The position numbers were made by a program, and so were the translations under genes. The notes below the pieces were generated by a model. That model worked only from the letters and a program-made list of their open reading frames with translations. It was not told where the DNA came from and made no database searches. From Eremophila alpestris peregrina (lineage: Eukaryota > Chordata > Aves > Passeriformes > Alaudidae): a stretch of DNA of 64,000 bases. Below, piece by piece: positions 25,767 through 38,455 of the stretch. Numbering within the stretch: position 1 is the stretch's first letter; each line of letters begins with the position of its first letter. The stretch lies in the NCBI GenBank assembly GCA_009792885.1, contig WMCF01000014.1:11642104-11706103 (forward strand), read 5' to 3'.

Positions 25767-27007
25767 GTGTAAGTAAAAGAGTTTGGTACTAACTTTCATA
25801 ATGAGGAGCAGCATGGACTGATGGCAGTTTACTTGTACTTGGAAAAAACAGAGATCTCTTGTAGGTTATGTATGTATCATAACTGCAGAGCCTACAGAGA
25901 GATGGGGTTGTGAAAACTGAAAGATGAAGATTTGTTTCCCTTCTGCAATTAATGACTTCTATGCTAGATCAAAGTTAGTGTTTTCAGCTTTTTGAGTGTG
26001 CATGAGCAAGTAGGTGAAATACATGTCTGGGGAGCCTTAAAAGGAAACTGGGATCTGGATTTGTACTGAGCGTTTTTTGTCAGTTCATCCCTAAAGACTA
26101 AAAGCAAAAGTTTATTATTGCAATTCTGATTCTTTCTTCATCCCAGAGCAGCCACGGGAAAGGACATATGATGTGTGGGTCATTTATTTCAAAGTTGCCT
26201 AAAATGCCTGGTTATAGCCTGTTAGCTGTTTCAACTGGTTTTCTTGTGTGAGGTCTGTTGCACACAGGTCACTGACTTGTATCTCAAAAAGTTCTTGACA
26301 GGGAGCAATGGTCCTCCCTCAGCCCATCCCACTCTAGTCCAGCATGGATGTAGTCACAGCTGTGCTTGGTCAGTCTCTTCACTCCAGGGACTGCAGAGGA
26401 AACTTGTGTTTCTGAGTTTAGCTGCTGTGAATAATGTCCAAGCTGGATGGCTGGAATTGCTCTACGAGGATGCGATGAATACCTGTCTTTATGTAGCACT
26501 GGCATCTCTGTTCAAGAGGGCCTTGAATGGAGCATCTATACTGACTTAACTGCTTTTCCCATCTGTGGGAGGCTGTATGTGTGCACCCTTTCAGGTCAAG
26601 AAAAATGATTTTGTAGAAACCTTGCTGTTAAAATTACTTGCTGCTCAGGACTAAAAACCAGAATGATTCCATTTTCCACTCCTGACAAGGATCTCTAATT
26701 CTCCATGAGCACAAATACTCAGAAAGACTATCTTATTCTTTCCAGGGAGCTGTAGTGTCTTTGACAAATTGCAGAGTTTTTTCCTCTAAATAAAGCCCTG
26801 GGGTGCTCTGCAAGATGCTCTTGGTTCTGATTCACCATCTGAGTGTGTTTGTACGTGCAGGGGGAATGAGGCTGTGTTCCACGTAGCCCTAGAGGCCTCA
26901 TTAAATTGTGATGTGTGGTGTCACATTTCAAACTCACAATTCTTGCTGTCCCTAGCTTAAAACTTGATGCAAATGATGAGTAACAATGGTCCTGAAGCTG
27001 TCTTGAC

Positions 27008-27026
27008 AAAAAAAAAAAAAAAAAAA
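27008..27026. repeat. poly-A tract (19)
   Basis: An uninterrupted A19. No poly-A signal lies just upstream on the plus strand. Confidence 0.95.
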
Positions 27027-27927
27027 GTGCAAAACAGTGCACAAAATGATCTGAAATATCCAGTTGTTTTATGTCTTTGGGTTTTCAATTGCTCAGCTCC
27101 AAGACCATTGTACTTGAGTTGTCAGAGGTGTGACGAGCCCTTTACTCCCCTACAAAACACAAAGCATTAGAACCAAGTAAGCACTTTGGAAAATGCTCTT
27201 CATGACTAATGTGTGACTGGCTGGGATATGTTTGGTCATGTCTTTACACTCTCATTTGTGTTTCCTCAGGAAATCTATCAGTGCTGTTTTGGTGAAGGTC
27301 AGCATCTGTTTGTACTCATTTAACTAAAAGAAATGTATTGAGAAGGTCAGCAGCTCTCTTAGACCTGAGAGAATAATTAGCAACAAATTATTTTCCTACA
27401 CAATTGTATTTTTCCCTATTTGTTAATTATCTTTAGCCAACTTATAAAATGCGTCAGCACTAAAAGAATTATTCACAAATAACTACTTGACAAATAGTTT
27501 GAAAGGGTGCTGGCAGGTGCTGTGGAGGTGACATGTTCCCTGCCTGGAGGAAGGCCAACAGGGTCACACCGTGGTGGAGAATGGGCAGGACACATGGTAT
27601 TGGGCTAACCTTGGTCTGTAGAAGAGGTTCCTCTTGGCCACACACAGTTTCTGTTCCTTTCAGCTCCAAGGTGCATTCCTGATACCCCCAAAAATCCCCA
27701 GAGAGGGCAGCAGCAGACTAGTCCTGAGGTTTTAGAGAGTGTAAGCTGCCATTTTTTTGCTCAGAAGAAAAACTTTAGTTGGAATGAGTTAATATCAAGC
27801 TCTCAAGACCATCAAACCGAAACAAATCATCCCTCGGACAGGAAGAAGTTGATTTATTTCAGAGAGGTCATGGTACTATGAAATGGCATCCAATTGTGAT
27901 TCAGTCAAGCTGCGACTTATTTTTTCC

Positions 27928-27943
27928 TTTTTTTTTTTTTTTT
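27928..27943. repeat. poly-T tract (16)
   Basis: An uninterrupted T16 preceded by shorter T runs. Confidence 0.95.
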
Positions 27944-28599
27944 GGGCAAATATGTTCTTTATGTATTTCTGCCCCTTTGGTGCTGAGCCTAAAAATATGC
28001 ATGAAAAAAGATGGAAGAACAATGTGTTGATGGTGTTTTGGTGGATCTCCGTCTTGTAGAAGTCTGAGTTGAGACGTTGGATTTGTACCACAAAGCATTA
28101 AATTGTCTCCTTCAAGTGTCAGCAATTATTCTCATGAATGAGAACTATTGGAAGAATCTGTCTACATCAAATTCAGGTCCAACTCTGTTCTTGTATGAAA
28201 CACTAATATAAACCAGGAATATTAATTGTTGCTGATCTGTGCATTTTAATTTATGAGAAGCAAGCTGTTCTTATAGTTACTTAATAGATTTAAGTGATGC
28301 AATTTCTGACTTAACAATATCTCAGACGGGAAAGTAAGTCCATAATAAAACACTACTTCATTCAGAATTTGTTATTGTGCAATGGGACTTATGGGCAACA
28401 TCTTTGTGAAGTCTGCCTGGCTGTTTTAAAGCTCAGTATTTTGTGTGTACAGGGTAGAGTAAGTGTTGACTTTTGCTGTCCTTGTGTGTGTCCTTTCTCC
28501 AGGAGTATCTAAAAGTGTTGACCCAAAGGCCACTTTCTATAGTGGTAAAAGATAAGCCTGTCCCTATCTAGATTAGTCTTTAAACTTTGGAGGCATAAT

Positions 28600-28990
28600 T
28601 TAAAGAGGACAAAGATGTAATGTTAATGAAATGAGCTCAAGTACTGGCAATCAAGTTAATTCCTCAGGATATGTTTGATTGAGTATTACGCTGGCTAGTA
28701 AATAACCCTCCACCTGCACTGATTTCTTTTGAAATTTGTTTGCATAGTTCATGCTTAAGTGGATTTAAGATATCTTCAGAATAATCTTGACATGAAGAGG
28801 CTGCCAGAGGACAAGAACAGTCTTTCCTCATTGGTTTACTCATTCCACAGCTTGGAGAATCACAGCTAATTGATACTGTTTCCATTTAATTACACATAAT
28901 TTTTCTGTTTTGCTACCCAGTGAGCCAGGAGAAGAAAACAATACTCTGTCTACATGCAAATCTTCCAATCAACAATTTAAACCTTTATTC
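28600..28990. promoter_or_regulatory. candidate conserved non-coding element
   Basis: A repeat-free AT-rich block with TAAT cores at CAAGTTAATTCC (28652-28663), AGCTAATTGATAC (28864-28876) and TTTAATTACAC (28884-28894), plus octamer-like TTTGCATAG (28739-28747). There is a 73-codon minus frame but no coding character. Enhancer-like by motif density only. Confidence 0.3.
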
Positions 28991-30856
28991 TCCCAAATTT
29001 GTTCTCTTTATTTCAAAATGAAAATGTATGTGCTTGGGCAGGTTCTTACGAGTTTTCATTGACTGGGGTTATGTTCACTGACATTCAGACCTGTAATTTA
29101 GTGCAAAAAGCTTCCCCCTCCCTTTCCCTGCACGCTGGGGCTCAGAGTTGACATTTAGGCCCAGTGTCAGTGTTGCCAGCTCCCATATTTTTGGGAAGAG
29201 GTGCCCCACAAAGAGAGTAGGTGTCCTGGTCCATGGGCTTCTTGTGCTCAGAACTGAACCCCCTTCTCTGTTGCCACGTCCCACCTTCAGCCCTGTGCAG
29301 GATTGGCTGTACCTGTGTTTTAGTGAATGCTCTGGTGGGGGTACCTGGAATGTTGCATTGATTGCACTGGCTTAAGGGAAGGTGCTGAGGTAAGATGTAA
29401 ATACAGAGGGATAGGGTGGGGAAGTTGGAGGCTTCAGAGGAGAGGTTTCAGAGTTGATACTCCAAGGCAGAAGCCAATGGGAGCTTCCTGTGGACTTGGA
29501 TGGAGCTCTTGGGTGAAGAAGAATTTTTGCATGGATGGTGGGAATGTTGCTGGAGCCAGGCAGGAAAGATGTGTCCAGTCCCTCTTGGCAGTAGAGTCTA
29601 GAGTCTGCAGAGGCCTATGCAAAGCTTTTGGAGAGAAAATAGGAAATGCTGAAGGGAGGAGGAAAGGGGGAAGGCTAGAAAGTATTTTTAGTAGAGAACT
29701 GCCCATGTTTCCATGAATGATGGCAAAGCCTTCCTGGTCTAGTTTGGAAAAGTAAATATTGGCTGTGGGAACAGTGCTCCAGATGCACTGAATCTGCTTT
29801 CCTAATGTTGGTGGGCTCAATCCTGTGGATCTGAGGCTTATGTTTGGTTAATCTAGACGCTTCAGAGTGCAGGAAGGCTGATATTTGTCTTGCCATGCCT
29901 TTTTCTTTAGCTAGGCAACAAAGCAAAACCCTGAGCAAAACCAGGCAATCTGTGTCCCAAGCAAGCCTTACTGACTTGTACTGTAACTTTATGAGGAAGA
30001 CCTGAAAGCTGATCCTACAATGTGACAAAAATGTGGAGGGTTTTAAGGAAACCATTGTATAACATCAGCTGTGCATTTTCTTTTTCATGAGAAACTTTTT
30101 CAGCACAAGTGGAGTGTTGAGTCCAGTTGTTCGGATGAAGAATGGAGTCTCCTGGCACTTCACTGCAGAGAGGTGGGAAGCTACCAGGTGCTGTGGGCCA
30201 GCTGCTCTCAGTGGGGCTGTACTGTGTGGGACTTCCCCAGATCCCATGGCCAGGATGCCCTTTTGCCCTGGAGACTGTAGCATCTCTCACATCTTTTTTT
30301 TCCCCCTTTCCCTTCTGTTTTAAATTCTTGCAAACCCATCTGTTTGTACCAGGGCTGGTGACTAATGCAATAACTCTTATTAGGTCAAAATAGCTGAAAT
30401 CATACGGCAATTACACATGCACGCTCACATGCACACAGAAGGGTTGTTCCCCCTGCGCCCCCCTTTTCCCAGCTCTGGAACAAAACATTCCCTCACTGTT
30501 CCGAGGGCTGGAGCAGCTGCCCAGCTGGCAGGAGCAGAGATGTTAATGCTGTCAGTGAAAGGATGAGTCACTTTGCAAAAGTTATTTAGGAGGGTCACCC
30601 TTCTTGTCCCCTTTCCCCTCCAGCCACCGATCCTTTTGGGTTCATCAGATGCTGGAGGTCTGCACTGGCTGCTGCCCGCAGAGAGCACAATGAAGGCTTG
30701 TCAGGGCAAGAAGGCTCCTGATGGGAGTCATAAAAATGAGTAGTCCTGTGTTTGACTGATCTGTTAGTCTCCTGAAAAAGGCTTCTGCCTGTTTTGGAAG
30801 CATGTGATACCAGCTCCAAGGCTGCCCTTTATTTCTGTGTGTGGTGTTTTTTTTCC

Positions 30857-30876
30857 TTTTTTTTTTTTTTTTTTTT
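30857..30876. repeat. poly-T tract (20)
   Basis: An uninterrupted T20 with a separate T8 just before it. Confidence 0.95.
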
Positions 30877-33800
30877 AAGGTTAATTAGAAGGGAGTTCCC
30901 AGTGTATGAGAGGAAATGAGAAGTAAAAGATGTAAGGAGAACAGAAAAGTGTAATACAACTTCCTTTTGGTTCTAATTTTCTGGAAATAGGTCACTAAAA
31001 ATCTGCCTTCTTTGGAGGAAAAACCAGTTCCTTTAAGTTTTTTGAAGGATGCAGAACTCTTCTAAGACCTGTCTCTAGCTGAGACCCTTTTCATTACCTG
31101 AATCTTATTCTCAATCCATAAAATTGTGACTGATGTTTGCTACCTCTCCAAACTCCTGTGGAACCAGAGTGCCCCAGGAGCTAAATCTAGTGCACAAGCA
31201 CTACTTTCTCCCTCAGTGAGAGCTTAGCAACACACTCCCAAGTCAGCATCAGGTTTGTCATAGGGCAAACTTGGCTTGTTTACTTTCTCAGCTGGGAAAA
31301 GCTCTTACTTTTGTGAAGGCAGCATTTGAAAGAAAGCTGGAGGCCAGCTGCTGTGAAGGCTGGTATTGGTGTAGTCATTGTAGTTTTACTTATTAGATGT
31401 GTTCTGATAAAGATAAAATAAAGGTCTGTTTACCTTCATCATGTTTTCAATTCTCCCTCTTACCCTGAAATGGCTGAGTGGTTGCCATGGCTGTGCCCAC
31501 GCACTCTCACGTGCATGCAGTGATGGAGACCAAGCCCTGCCGTTTCCCTTCCACAGAGCATGGCCCTTCAGGCACAGAGCTGTGCTGAGCAGGTGTGGTG
31601 TCCCCTGCATGGCCTAAACTCTCTTAGGTGAGAATGCCACCCTGCAGAGTTCTGGTTAACAATGCTAAAACTGAGCTGTTGCTGGGGTCCTCCTGATGAG
31701 GTGGGACTGGAAGTTGTTCTGGCCTCTTCTGTGATTTTTCAATGTGTAAAGTGAGCATGTGCATGACATGCATGGATCATCTTTTGTGTCATTCTCCTTC
31801 ACTCCGTGGCACCTGTGAGAGGCTGCTGAGAACTTTCTATCACTTAATATCAGTAGTTTCTCTGTCTCCTAATGTGTGTCAGCAAGTCTGCTAGAATTTG
31901 CATTGGCTGCTAGGTGGGTTCGGTTTCCTTGATTCCTTGATCCTAATTTCCTGTCATTGGTTTGGAAATTTTAGGAATATTTTTTAAATTTAGTAGAGGG
32001 AGAAAGAAGAAAAAGACGAAAATTTTTTGAGAAGATTCAGGCATCCTTGATGACAATAGTTCTGGCTGGGTAGAGGAATAAAATTCTAAATCAAATCTTT
32101 TGTTGCTTTTAACACTTAAAATGTTTTGACATTTCTCATCATTCCTTTAGAAATGTTTCTCATCACTTCCTAAGTGATCTGCTCGTGACAGACAGGCATG
32201 CAGTCCCTTTCAGGCTGTGCCACAAACGGAGAAGCGCTGGCTCACAGTACTGATGTGGCAGAGACTTCCACTGATAGCCAGTTGCATGTTCCCTTCTGAG
32301 CACCCTATGCCCTTGCTGGAACAGCTGCATCTTACTGGTTAATCCCACAATTAGGTTATAAATTTTTTTTTCTTCTGTGTGATCTGATGCTATAACAAAA
32401 AAAAAAGTTATTCCTTATTTCTAAAAGCAGAACAGTGTGCCCATGTGTATGTGTTTTCCCCCTTTTCCTCCCTTCATGCAGCTTTCCCCTGGGGTACAAA
32501 GGTAACTGTGTAATTTGGTGGATAAATTGAAATTCTGGTGTTTGAAAATGGCAGGCAACCCAGTTAAGCAAACTTGCATGTGTAAGTGGGAAAGAATGGT
32601 CTCTTAATGGAATTTAAATTAATATCTTTTAAAGATAATATGTTCCCTTCCATGCTGCCTCCCTGGAAAGATACCCGTGAGCTGACCATGAAATAAAAGT
32701 GACAAAGTGTGCTGACAGAAGAAATACAAACCCAAAATACTCATCAGTGGAAAACCAGTCTTGTGTCATTTTGTGGATGTCCAATTGGCCCCATGTAACA
32801 TATCAAATTAAGCCTGAATATTCAGATTAGAGGACTAAAATAGCCTCTATCAGAAGTTTATTCTGTTCTCTGATATTTTTGTCCTATTTTCAACCTTTGC
32901 AGAGGTGACACATCCCTGCTCAGCGTTACTGGCTGCGTATTGTCAGTCTGGAGTACTGGCGCTCCATCTGTGAGCTCCGGCTAGCAGCAGGTACTGTAAA
33001 TCATAGAGATTCATGACAAGGCTGTGAAGTTTTCTGAAGGACAAATCACAGTATCTGTGCAGAAAATTACTGTATCTAGTAACCAGGAGTGGCTCTTGGT
33101 TTGCTAAATGCTGCTGGGATATGTTTGGTGATGTTTTAACCACCATGAATCAAATGCACAGAAACCACAAGTGTATTCGTATATGTTCTGCAACTCCCAT
33201 CTTCCTCATGTGTTCCCTTTAACACTCATGCATATGTTTGTTGCCTCCAGAAGAACTGAGCTGAAGTAGAGCATTGGGATGTTCCAAGGTTTCCTTATAG
33301 ATTTGGGAATGGAGAAGGCTGAGTCACCCAAAAGCACGCGTCCCCGTGATGCTACAGATTGTACTGGCTTGGATGGGTGGGACCAAAGCATAGTGGGTCC
33401 AGTACCTAAATAGCCACAGTCTGGAACTCTTCCAGTCTGTGATGACACAGGCTACTTTGTGATGAGGTCCTTGGAGACTCAGATTGGCTAGTTTGGAAGC
33501 AGGTGCAATTTGAATTCAGATGTGCACCTTTTGCACATTTTTTTGGATCTGTTCTTCCCAGTATTGTAGGTATTAGGGTGTCCTATGGGATGCCAGTAGA
33601 TGAGTGCTCCCAGATGGTGGAGACTGATGATAGGAGCTTTTGGTGGAATCTAATGGGGACCAACAGGGAGAAAACGGTTAAGCAAATGGCCCTGCCCAAG
33701 AGGACGAGGCAGCAGCAGCCTGAAATGAGTAGTTCTCACTGTAAGATGTGGTGGAAGGGTGCTGAAGGCAGATAACTTCTTGTGAATCAAATGCAGCAAA

Positions 33801-34851
33801 GCCCAGTCAATGTAAACTCTACAGTGCTGATGGTCAGAGCTTGTCCCTACGTGTTACATGTGGGACTGCCAGTGCTGGTTGAGGTGGGAAGAAGGGGTGT
33901 GACTGGGAAGAGGGAAGCCTTGGGGGCTCTCTGTACAGCCTCTGCATGTGCAACCCTGCTCCATCTCCTTGACTTCAGATGGTGTGCAGAGACACCCTTG
34001 GACTAATACGGATGTACTCAAAAACCATCTGCAGGGAACTGTGCCTGGAGAAACTGCCCTGGCATGTCCCTCAGTACATCCTTGGGACATCTGTGTGTGC
34101 CTAGCTTCATCCTCTGTATTTCCAGCTCTTCACATGAATTCTTGAGGGAGACGAGAAATGAAGCTATTCCTAGAAATTCCACTGCGCTTTTTTCCTTAAC
34201 TGGCGGACTCGTCCTTGCTTCTTTTTGGTGCCAATGTTAACACGTCTTTTGGCTGTTAAGGGTAGTTTTTAGACTTGTTTAGAAGAATCTCCTTCCTTTT
34301 CCTGTGTGCCAGTTGCTGTGCTCTGGGGAAGGGTGCAGGCCCATGGCTGTTGAGTATTTCACTTTGTAGGCTTTTGAGTTAATGCATTTCTGTCCCAGTA
34401 AGAACCTGGGCTCAGCCCAGAGCAGCACTATGGTGCAGAGAACAACAAATGCATTGCAAATGGTTTCTGTGCAATGCCTGTGCTGTATGGGGCACTCTAA
34501 ATAATGAAGCATCATTTTGGCTTTAAGGTACTTGTTTACAGCCTGGTATGAAGAGTGTCCATAAAGCCAGGAGAGAAGGGCATTTATGTGTGTTCTTATG
34601 TGTCAAATCTCCTTGCTTGGGCTGCCTTGCCATCGTATGCAAGACTTTCATACAAATTATGGTTCTGTCCTTGGTGTGCCTGCCTTTATGCTCTTGAAAA
34701 CAGGAGAGAGATGTGCCTCCTTTAGGGCTTGCCCTGCTCCAGATTTCCTGGAGCCCCAGATGTGCCCCACAGAGCACCCTTGCCACCACTGAGAAGTGCT
34801 GTAAATGCTTCTGGCACCAAAATACAGCTGGTGAAGGAAAGGAGGGGAGGT

Positions 34852-34906
34852 AAACAAAAAAACAAACCAACAAAAAACCAAAAAAACCCCAAAACCCCCA
34901 AATAAC
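34852..34906. repeat. A/C-only low-complexity tract
   Basis: Fifty-five bases almost wholly A and C, of CAAAA/CCAAAA type. A simple-repeat-like stretch with strong strand asymmetry and no coding meaning. Confidence 0.85.
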
Positions 34907-36099
34907 ACGTGTGGAAGGAGAAAATTTCCCAGCTTAGTTTGGGATCAACCCGCTTCCCATCCTGCAGCCTGGGGCACTCTTTTTGGTGGTGATGCCTTTG
35001 GTACCTGCCATTCTCTTCAGTTTGTTGCTTCTAAAACACACTTTGGGCAAACTGTATTTCTGAGCCCAGTTCACAAGAATGTTCTCTCTTAGGACAGAAT
35101 TTAATTGCGCACTGGAGTCAAACTGAGATTGAGTGGAACTTGAGTGAAGCTTAAAGATAGTCAAGACCTGGATCTCATTTGCAGGCTGCAACTGCCCTGT
35201 TGCACCAAGCAAGACCTGCAGCTGAGGCAGGCCTGGTCCTTCCTTAATGTGAGCAGCTGGATACAAGGAGCAAAAATGGGACTGACTACCCCTGTTGGGG
35301 CAGGAGTTTGGATTTTGTTGATCCTGCACCCGGAGTGCATCAGTGATGTGCAGGCAGGAGTGATTATCTCCATCCAGCCACACAGGTCTGTCCCTCGACC
35401 CCATCCCTCTATGCTGAGGTGCTATCTCTGGACCTGCAGCTATGATGCTGGAGGGTGTTCACAGAGAGAACAGAGCTGTGGCTTTTGAGGGGGGAGGGTG
35501 TAGAATAGGATGGGAGCCCTGCACAGGAACTGTGTTTGGGTTGCTGCAGGAATGGGCAATACAAAGGAACCCCTCTGCCTTGTCCTTGTTCCCACAGAGA
35601 TTTCATACAGGGTTGATGCTGTTGACTTCCTTTTTCATATTGCAGAGGGAATTTCAGGCCCCTGGGGACTCTGTGTGTGTGTCAGAGATCAAAGGAAGGG
35701 TGTGGGAAATATGGTTTCTCCTTTATGTCACTGCCTGGGAAGCACTCCCACAAGGTCTGTTCGGCTCTTATCATCCCAGACCACGAGAGATAAACTGCTT
35801 TCCTCCAATCTGAGTAGCTCCAGGTAGTTCAGGATTAACCCTATGGGCAAAAGGTGAGACTCTGGCTTTGCTCTTTACATAGGTGGGCTTTAGCTGGGAT
35901 GGCTCATTACCAAGTACAGGGAGATTTGAAATGGAGTTTTGTGGTTTTGGCATCTGATATCAGAAATGTATTGTGGTCAAAACAAGTAATTTTCTCTTCA
36001 GAGGAGTAAGCCCAAGAAATCTGTCTAGCAAACCTGTCTGCTTCTGTGGGGTTTTATTCTTAATTTCAACAAATAAGCTGAAGAAAAGTGAGTGTGGAC

Positions 36100-36700
36100 C
36101 TCACACAACTCTGGTTGGAGAAAGAATGCAATTCCACTGATGAAGCAGTGTTTCCTAAAATAACAGCTTCGGGAACCTCTGCAATCTGTTTCCCTGTCTC
36201 TTACCCTTTTACAAGAACTGAGGAGCCTTTCAGCATTGTGAAGCAAGGCTGCGAAATAGCGAGCAGAACAAGAGTGCCTCAGTCTCTCTCACTCTATCTG
36301 GGGACCTATTGGGCTATTATTAGCAGGGGATACCAAATACATTCTGTAAATATTTGAGAAGCCCTGTGAAGACACATGCTCTTTTATGAGCCCGCAATCG
36401 TCAAACCCAGGCAAAATGCGACAGAAGAGCCAGAGCAGTTCACATTTATCACCCCATTTTGTCCTTGTCTGTGGAAGGAAGTGCACTTGAATGACTCTTG
36501 GGTCAAAGCTGAAAATTCTGTCCCTAATTCTTGGCAGAAAGGGTTTATTTGCAAGCAGAGAATGGACAGCGGGGCTCCTGAGGCTGCTCTTGAAAACAGG
36601 ATGGTCTGGCACATGGTGGTCTCCTGGCACAGACCTCCTGTGCTGGGGTCTGGGAGATGGTCTGAAGGTCACCGGGCTCCTCTAATGTACTGCAAGGTGC
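36100..36700. other. unique sequence left of the CpG cluster, possibly conserved
   Basis: It contains overlapping frames on both strands (36088-36357 and 36376-36783 plus, 36289-36672 minus). The products resemble no protein I recognise. The texture, with no repeats and several CpG, differs from the flanks, so part of it may be a non-coding exon or enhancer. Confidence 0.3.
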
Positions 36701-36707
36701 CTAACTT

Positions 36708-36838
36708 TTCGGGGGGATTTCCTTATAGCTTCTTGTCCTCTTTCGGAGCAGGGGTGACCCGCAATCTCAGTTTCCATCGCTAGAGGGAGGAAAACTACAC
36801 GGAATTATCGCCCTCTCCCGTCTCTGCTCCGTCGACCC
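36708..36838. promoter_or_regulatory. short CpG-dense segment with CTCF-like motifs
   Basis: Nine CpG in about 130 bases, close to the number expected without CpG loss, in a window that is otherwise CpG-poor. A CTCF-like TCGCTAGAGGGAGG lies at 36777-36790 on the plus strand. An AGAGGGCGA-containing site sits about 25 bases further on, on the minus strand (36808-36821), so the two halves face opposite ways. It could be an insulator, a small promoter or a methylation-free enhancer. Motifs are read by eye. Confidence 0.35.
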
Positions 36839-37979
36839 ACTCCAGGCAGGAGAGCAGATGCTCTTAGCACCTAATAGGTGAGGAACATGTAGAATTGTAG
36901 TAGGTGGGCTGTTCTCCTTCGACAGAATTTAATGAAGAAACCAAACCCAATCTTTAACAAAAGCAGATATAAATTTTTTTGTATTCTTGAAGCAGTGCAC
37001 CACAGACACATCTTCTTTTTTATTGAAAACACTGCAAATTAAAATTAGTTTAAGAGAAAGATTATGACAATTCCAACCTAGGAACGGGAACACGGTTGTA
37101 AAGACAAGCTGATCCCATGGGAAGTATTGGAGAACAACTTCCCTTTGCTTTCAGAACCTATTTCATGAAACCTGGTAGCTATATACCCATCTGCCCTAGA
37201 CTTGTGATTATGAAAATTACCTAAGGTCAGCTTTGTCACCAGAATGGCTCTGAGTAGCTACACTGTTTTTACCTTCATCTGCAATTAAGGAGACCATCTA
37301 TTTTCCCTACAAGGTGTGGTTTGGTTAAATTAGACATGTCAGAATGAGCTACTGTCCCTGTAAGAAGAAAACTAAACCTGCATCTCTGCTCTAGGCTTTT
37401 TTATGATGGCCGTGGTCACAGCAGTGTGCTGTAAAGTGCTGCAGGCAAAGGTGTTGCCATCTCTTGGAAGATATGTTTCCGAGGGGGTGCTTTTGAGGGA
37501 TGACAGTAGATATTTTTGGTTTTTTTATAATGTTTAAAATGAAAGAAAAAAGGAAAGGTAGTGCATTTCAGGTGCACTGGAAGTAATAGTAATAAAAATA
37601 ATAAGTAAAATAACAATAAAAATAGGGAGCAGAACTGACCAAGAATGAATGTGGCCATAGCCTGTCTGTTGCTCAAGTCTGAACAGATGAAAAACAGAGA
37701 CACTAACAAGTCAAGAGAAAAGGCACATGTGTAGGTTTCTGTTATTTTTTTCTTTTAAAATGTATTTATACGTTTAAGTACAAGCTATTATATGTTGTTG
37801 GTAGCAGTAGAAATCACACAAAAAAATCAACACTTATTTTCTTTCGTAATGAAAGGAAGCAGGAATGGTGCAGGAACTCTAACTCTGGAGAAAATTAAAA
37901 GATTGAACTATAATGAGATTCTTAATGTGTGACTCAGAGGTGGCCACACTTGTAACTGCCTGGGTCATTATCAGGAGGG
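36839..37979. other. unique non-coding sequence
   Basis: AT-rich, with an imperfect AATAATAAA-type stretch at 37585-37622. No gene seen. Confidence 0.6.
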
Positions 37980-38007
37980 GAAAAGGACAGGGTAGAATGT
38001 GCACCCC

Positions 38008-38455
38008 CGCCTTCCTCCCGCCTTTATCTTTTGATGCAAAAAGAAATGTGCGCATCCGCGTTGTGCAGAATGTGGCTTCTGGCAGTGAAAACAGCATGAA
38101 AGGGCTGAAACAGCAGCAGGTCCCTGTAGGACAGGACAGGGGGGTATCGGCTGTGCTCCGGGCTCAGCCTTCCTTGGGGAAAGCCTCGTCTGGCTGCAGT
38201 CTTGGATGGGGCTGGCAGTGGTGGAAAAGAGGCAGATTTCTTCATCCAAAGCCCGTCCGAGCATTGCCGGTGCTCGGGAAGAGGACGGGTTCCAGGAGGG
38301 GATGAGTGCCCGAAGGAGGGTGTGCCAAAAAGATGTGGCTGGCAGCGGAGCAGCTGGCCTCTGCTGCTAACTCAGATTGGCTTGCCCAGGAGGATCCTAA
38401 TTACAGCACAACTGCTGTCTCCATAATCGCTGCGGCAGGAGCAGCGCGGGCCATA
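38008..38455. promoter_or_regulatory. CpG- and GC-enriched segment, candidate promoter or enhancer
   Basis: By count about 19 CpG occur in roughly 450 bases, with G+C clearly above 50%, the largest such patch in the window. It includes GCGCATCCGCG (38049-38059) and, at its right end, a TAAT-bearing piece CCTAATTACAGC (38396-38407) followed by ATCGCTGCGG. Observed over expected CpG is about 0.5, so it falls short of the usual island definition. Overlapping frames on both strands (for example 37913-38305 plus, 130 codons) reflect G+C content rather than coding. The likely role is a weak promoter or CpG-rich enhancer. Confidence 0.4.

Larger units (their letters stand above)
25767..28599. other. 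unique non-coding sequence with homopolymers
   Basis: No gene recognised. Homopolymers: A19 at 27008-27026 and T16 at 27928-27943. The minus strand beside the T16 reads CATAAA about 14 bases before its A tract, a possible but weak sign of a retro-transcribed end. Confidence 0.55.
28991..36099. other. unique non-coding sequence
   Basis: About 7 kb with no recognisable gene. Many overlapping frames of 60-156 codons (for example 34934-35404 minus and 30015-30410 minus) look random. It includes T20 at 30857-30876, an A/C-rich low-complexity tract at 34852-34906, and an AP-1/Maf-like GATGAGTCACTTTGC at 30562-30576. Confidence 0.6.

Noticed and set aside
27876..28125. Minus-strand frames ending in a poly-lysine run
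   Set aside because: The lysines come from the T16 tract. There is no family match, and the CATAAA signal is a weak variant with no flanking duplication seen.
32950..32985. GGCGCTCCATCTG as a CTCF-like site
   Set aside because: Only partial agreement with the core and no CpG or motif context.
34934..35404. 156-codon minus-strand frame
   Set aside because: Overlapped by other frames of similar quality on both strands, with no recognisable family; consistent with locally low stop density.
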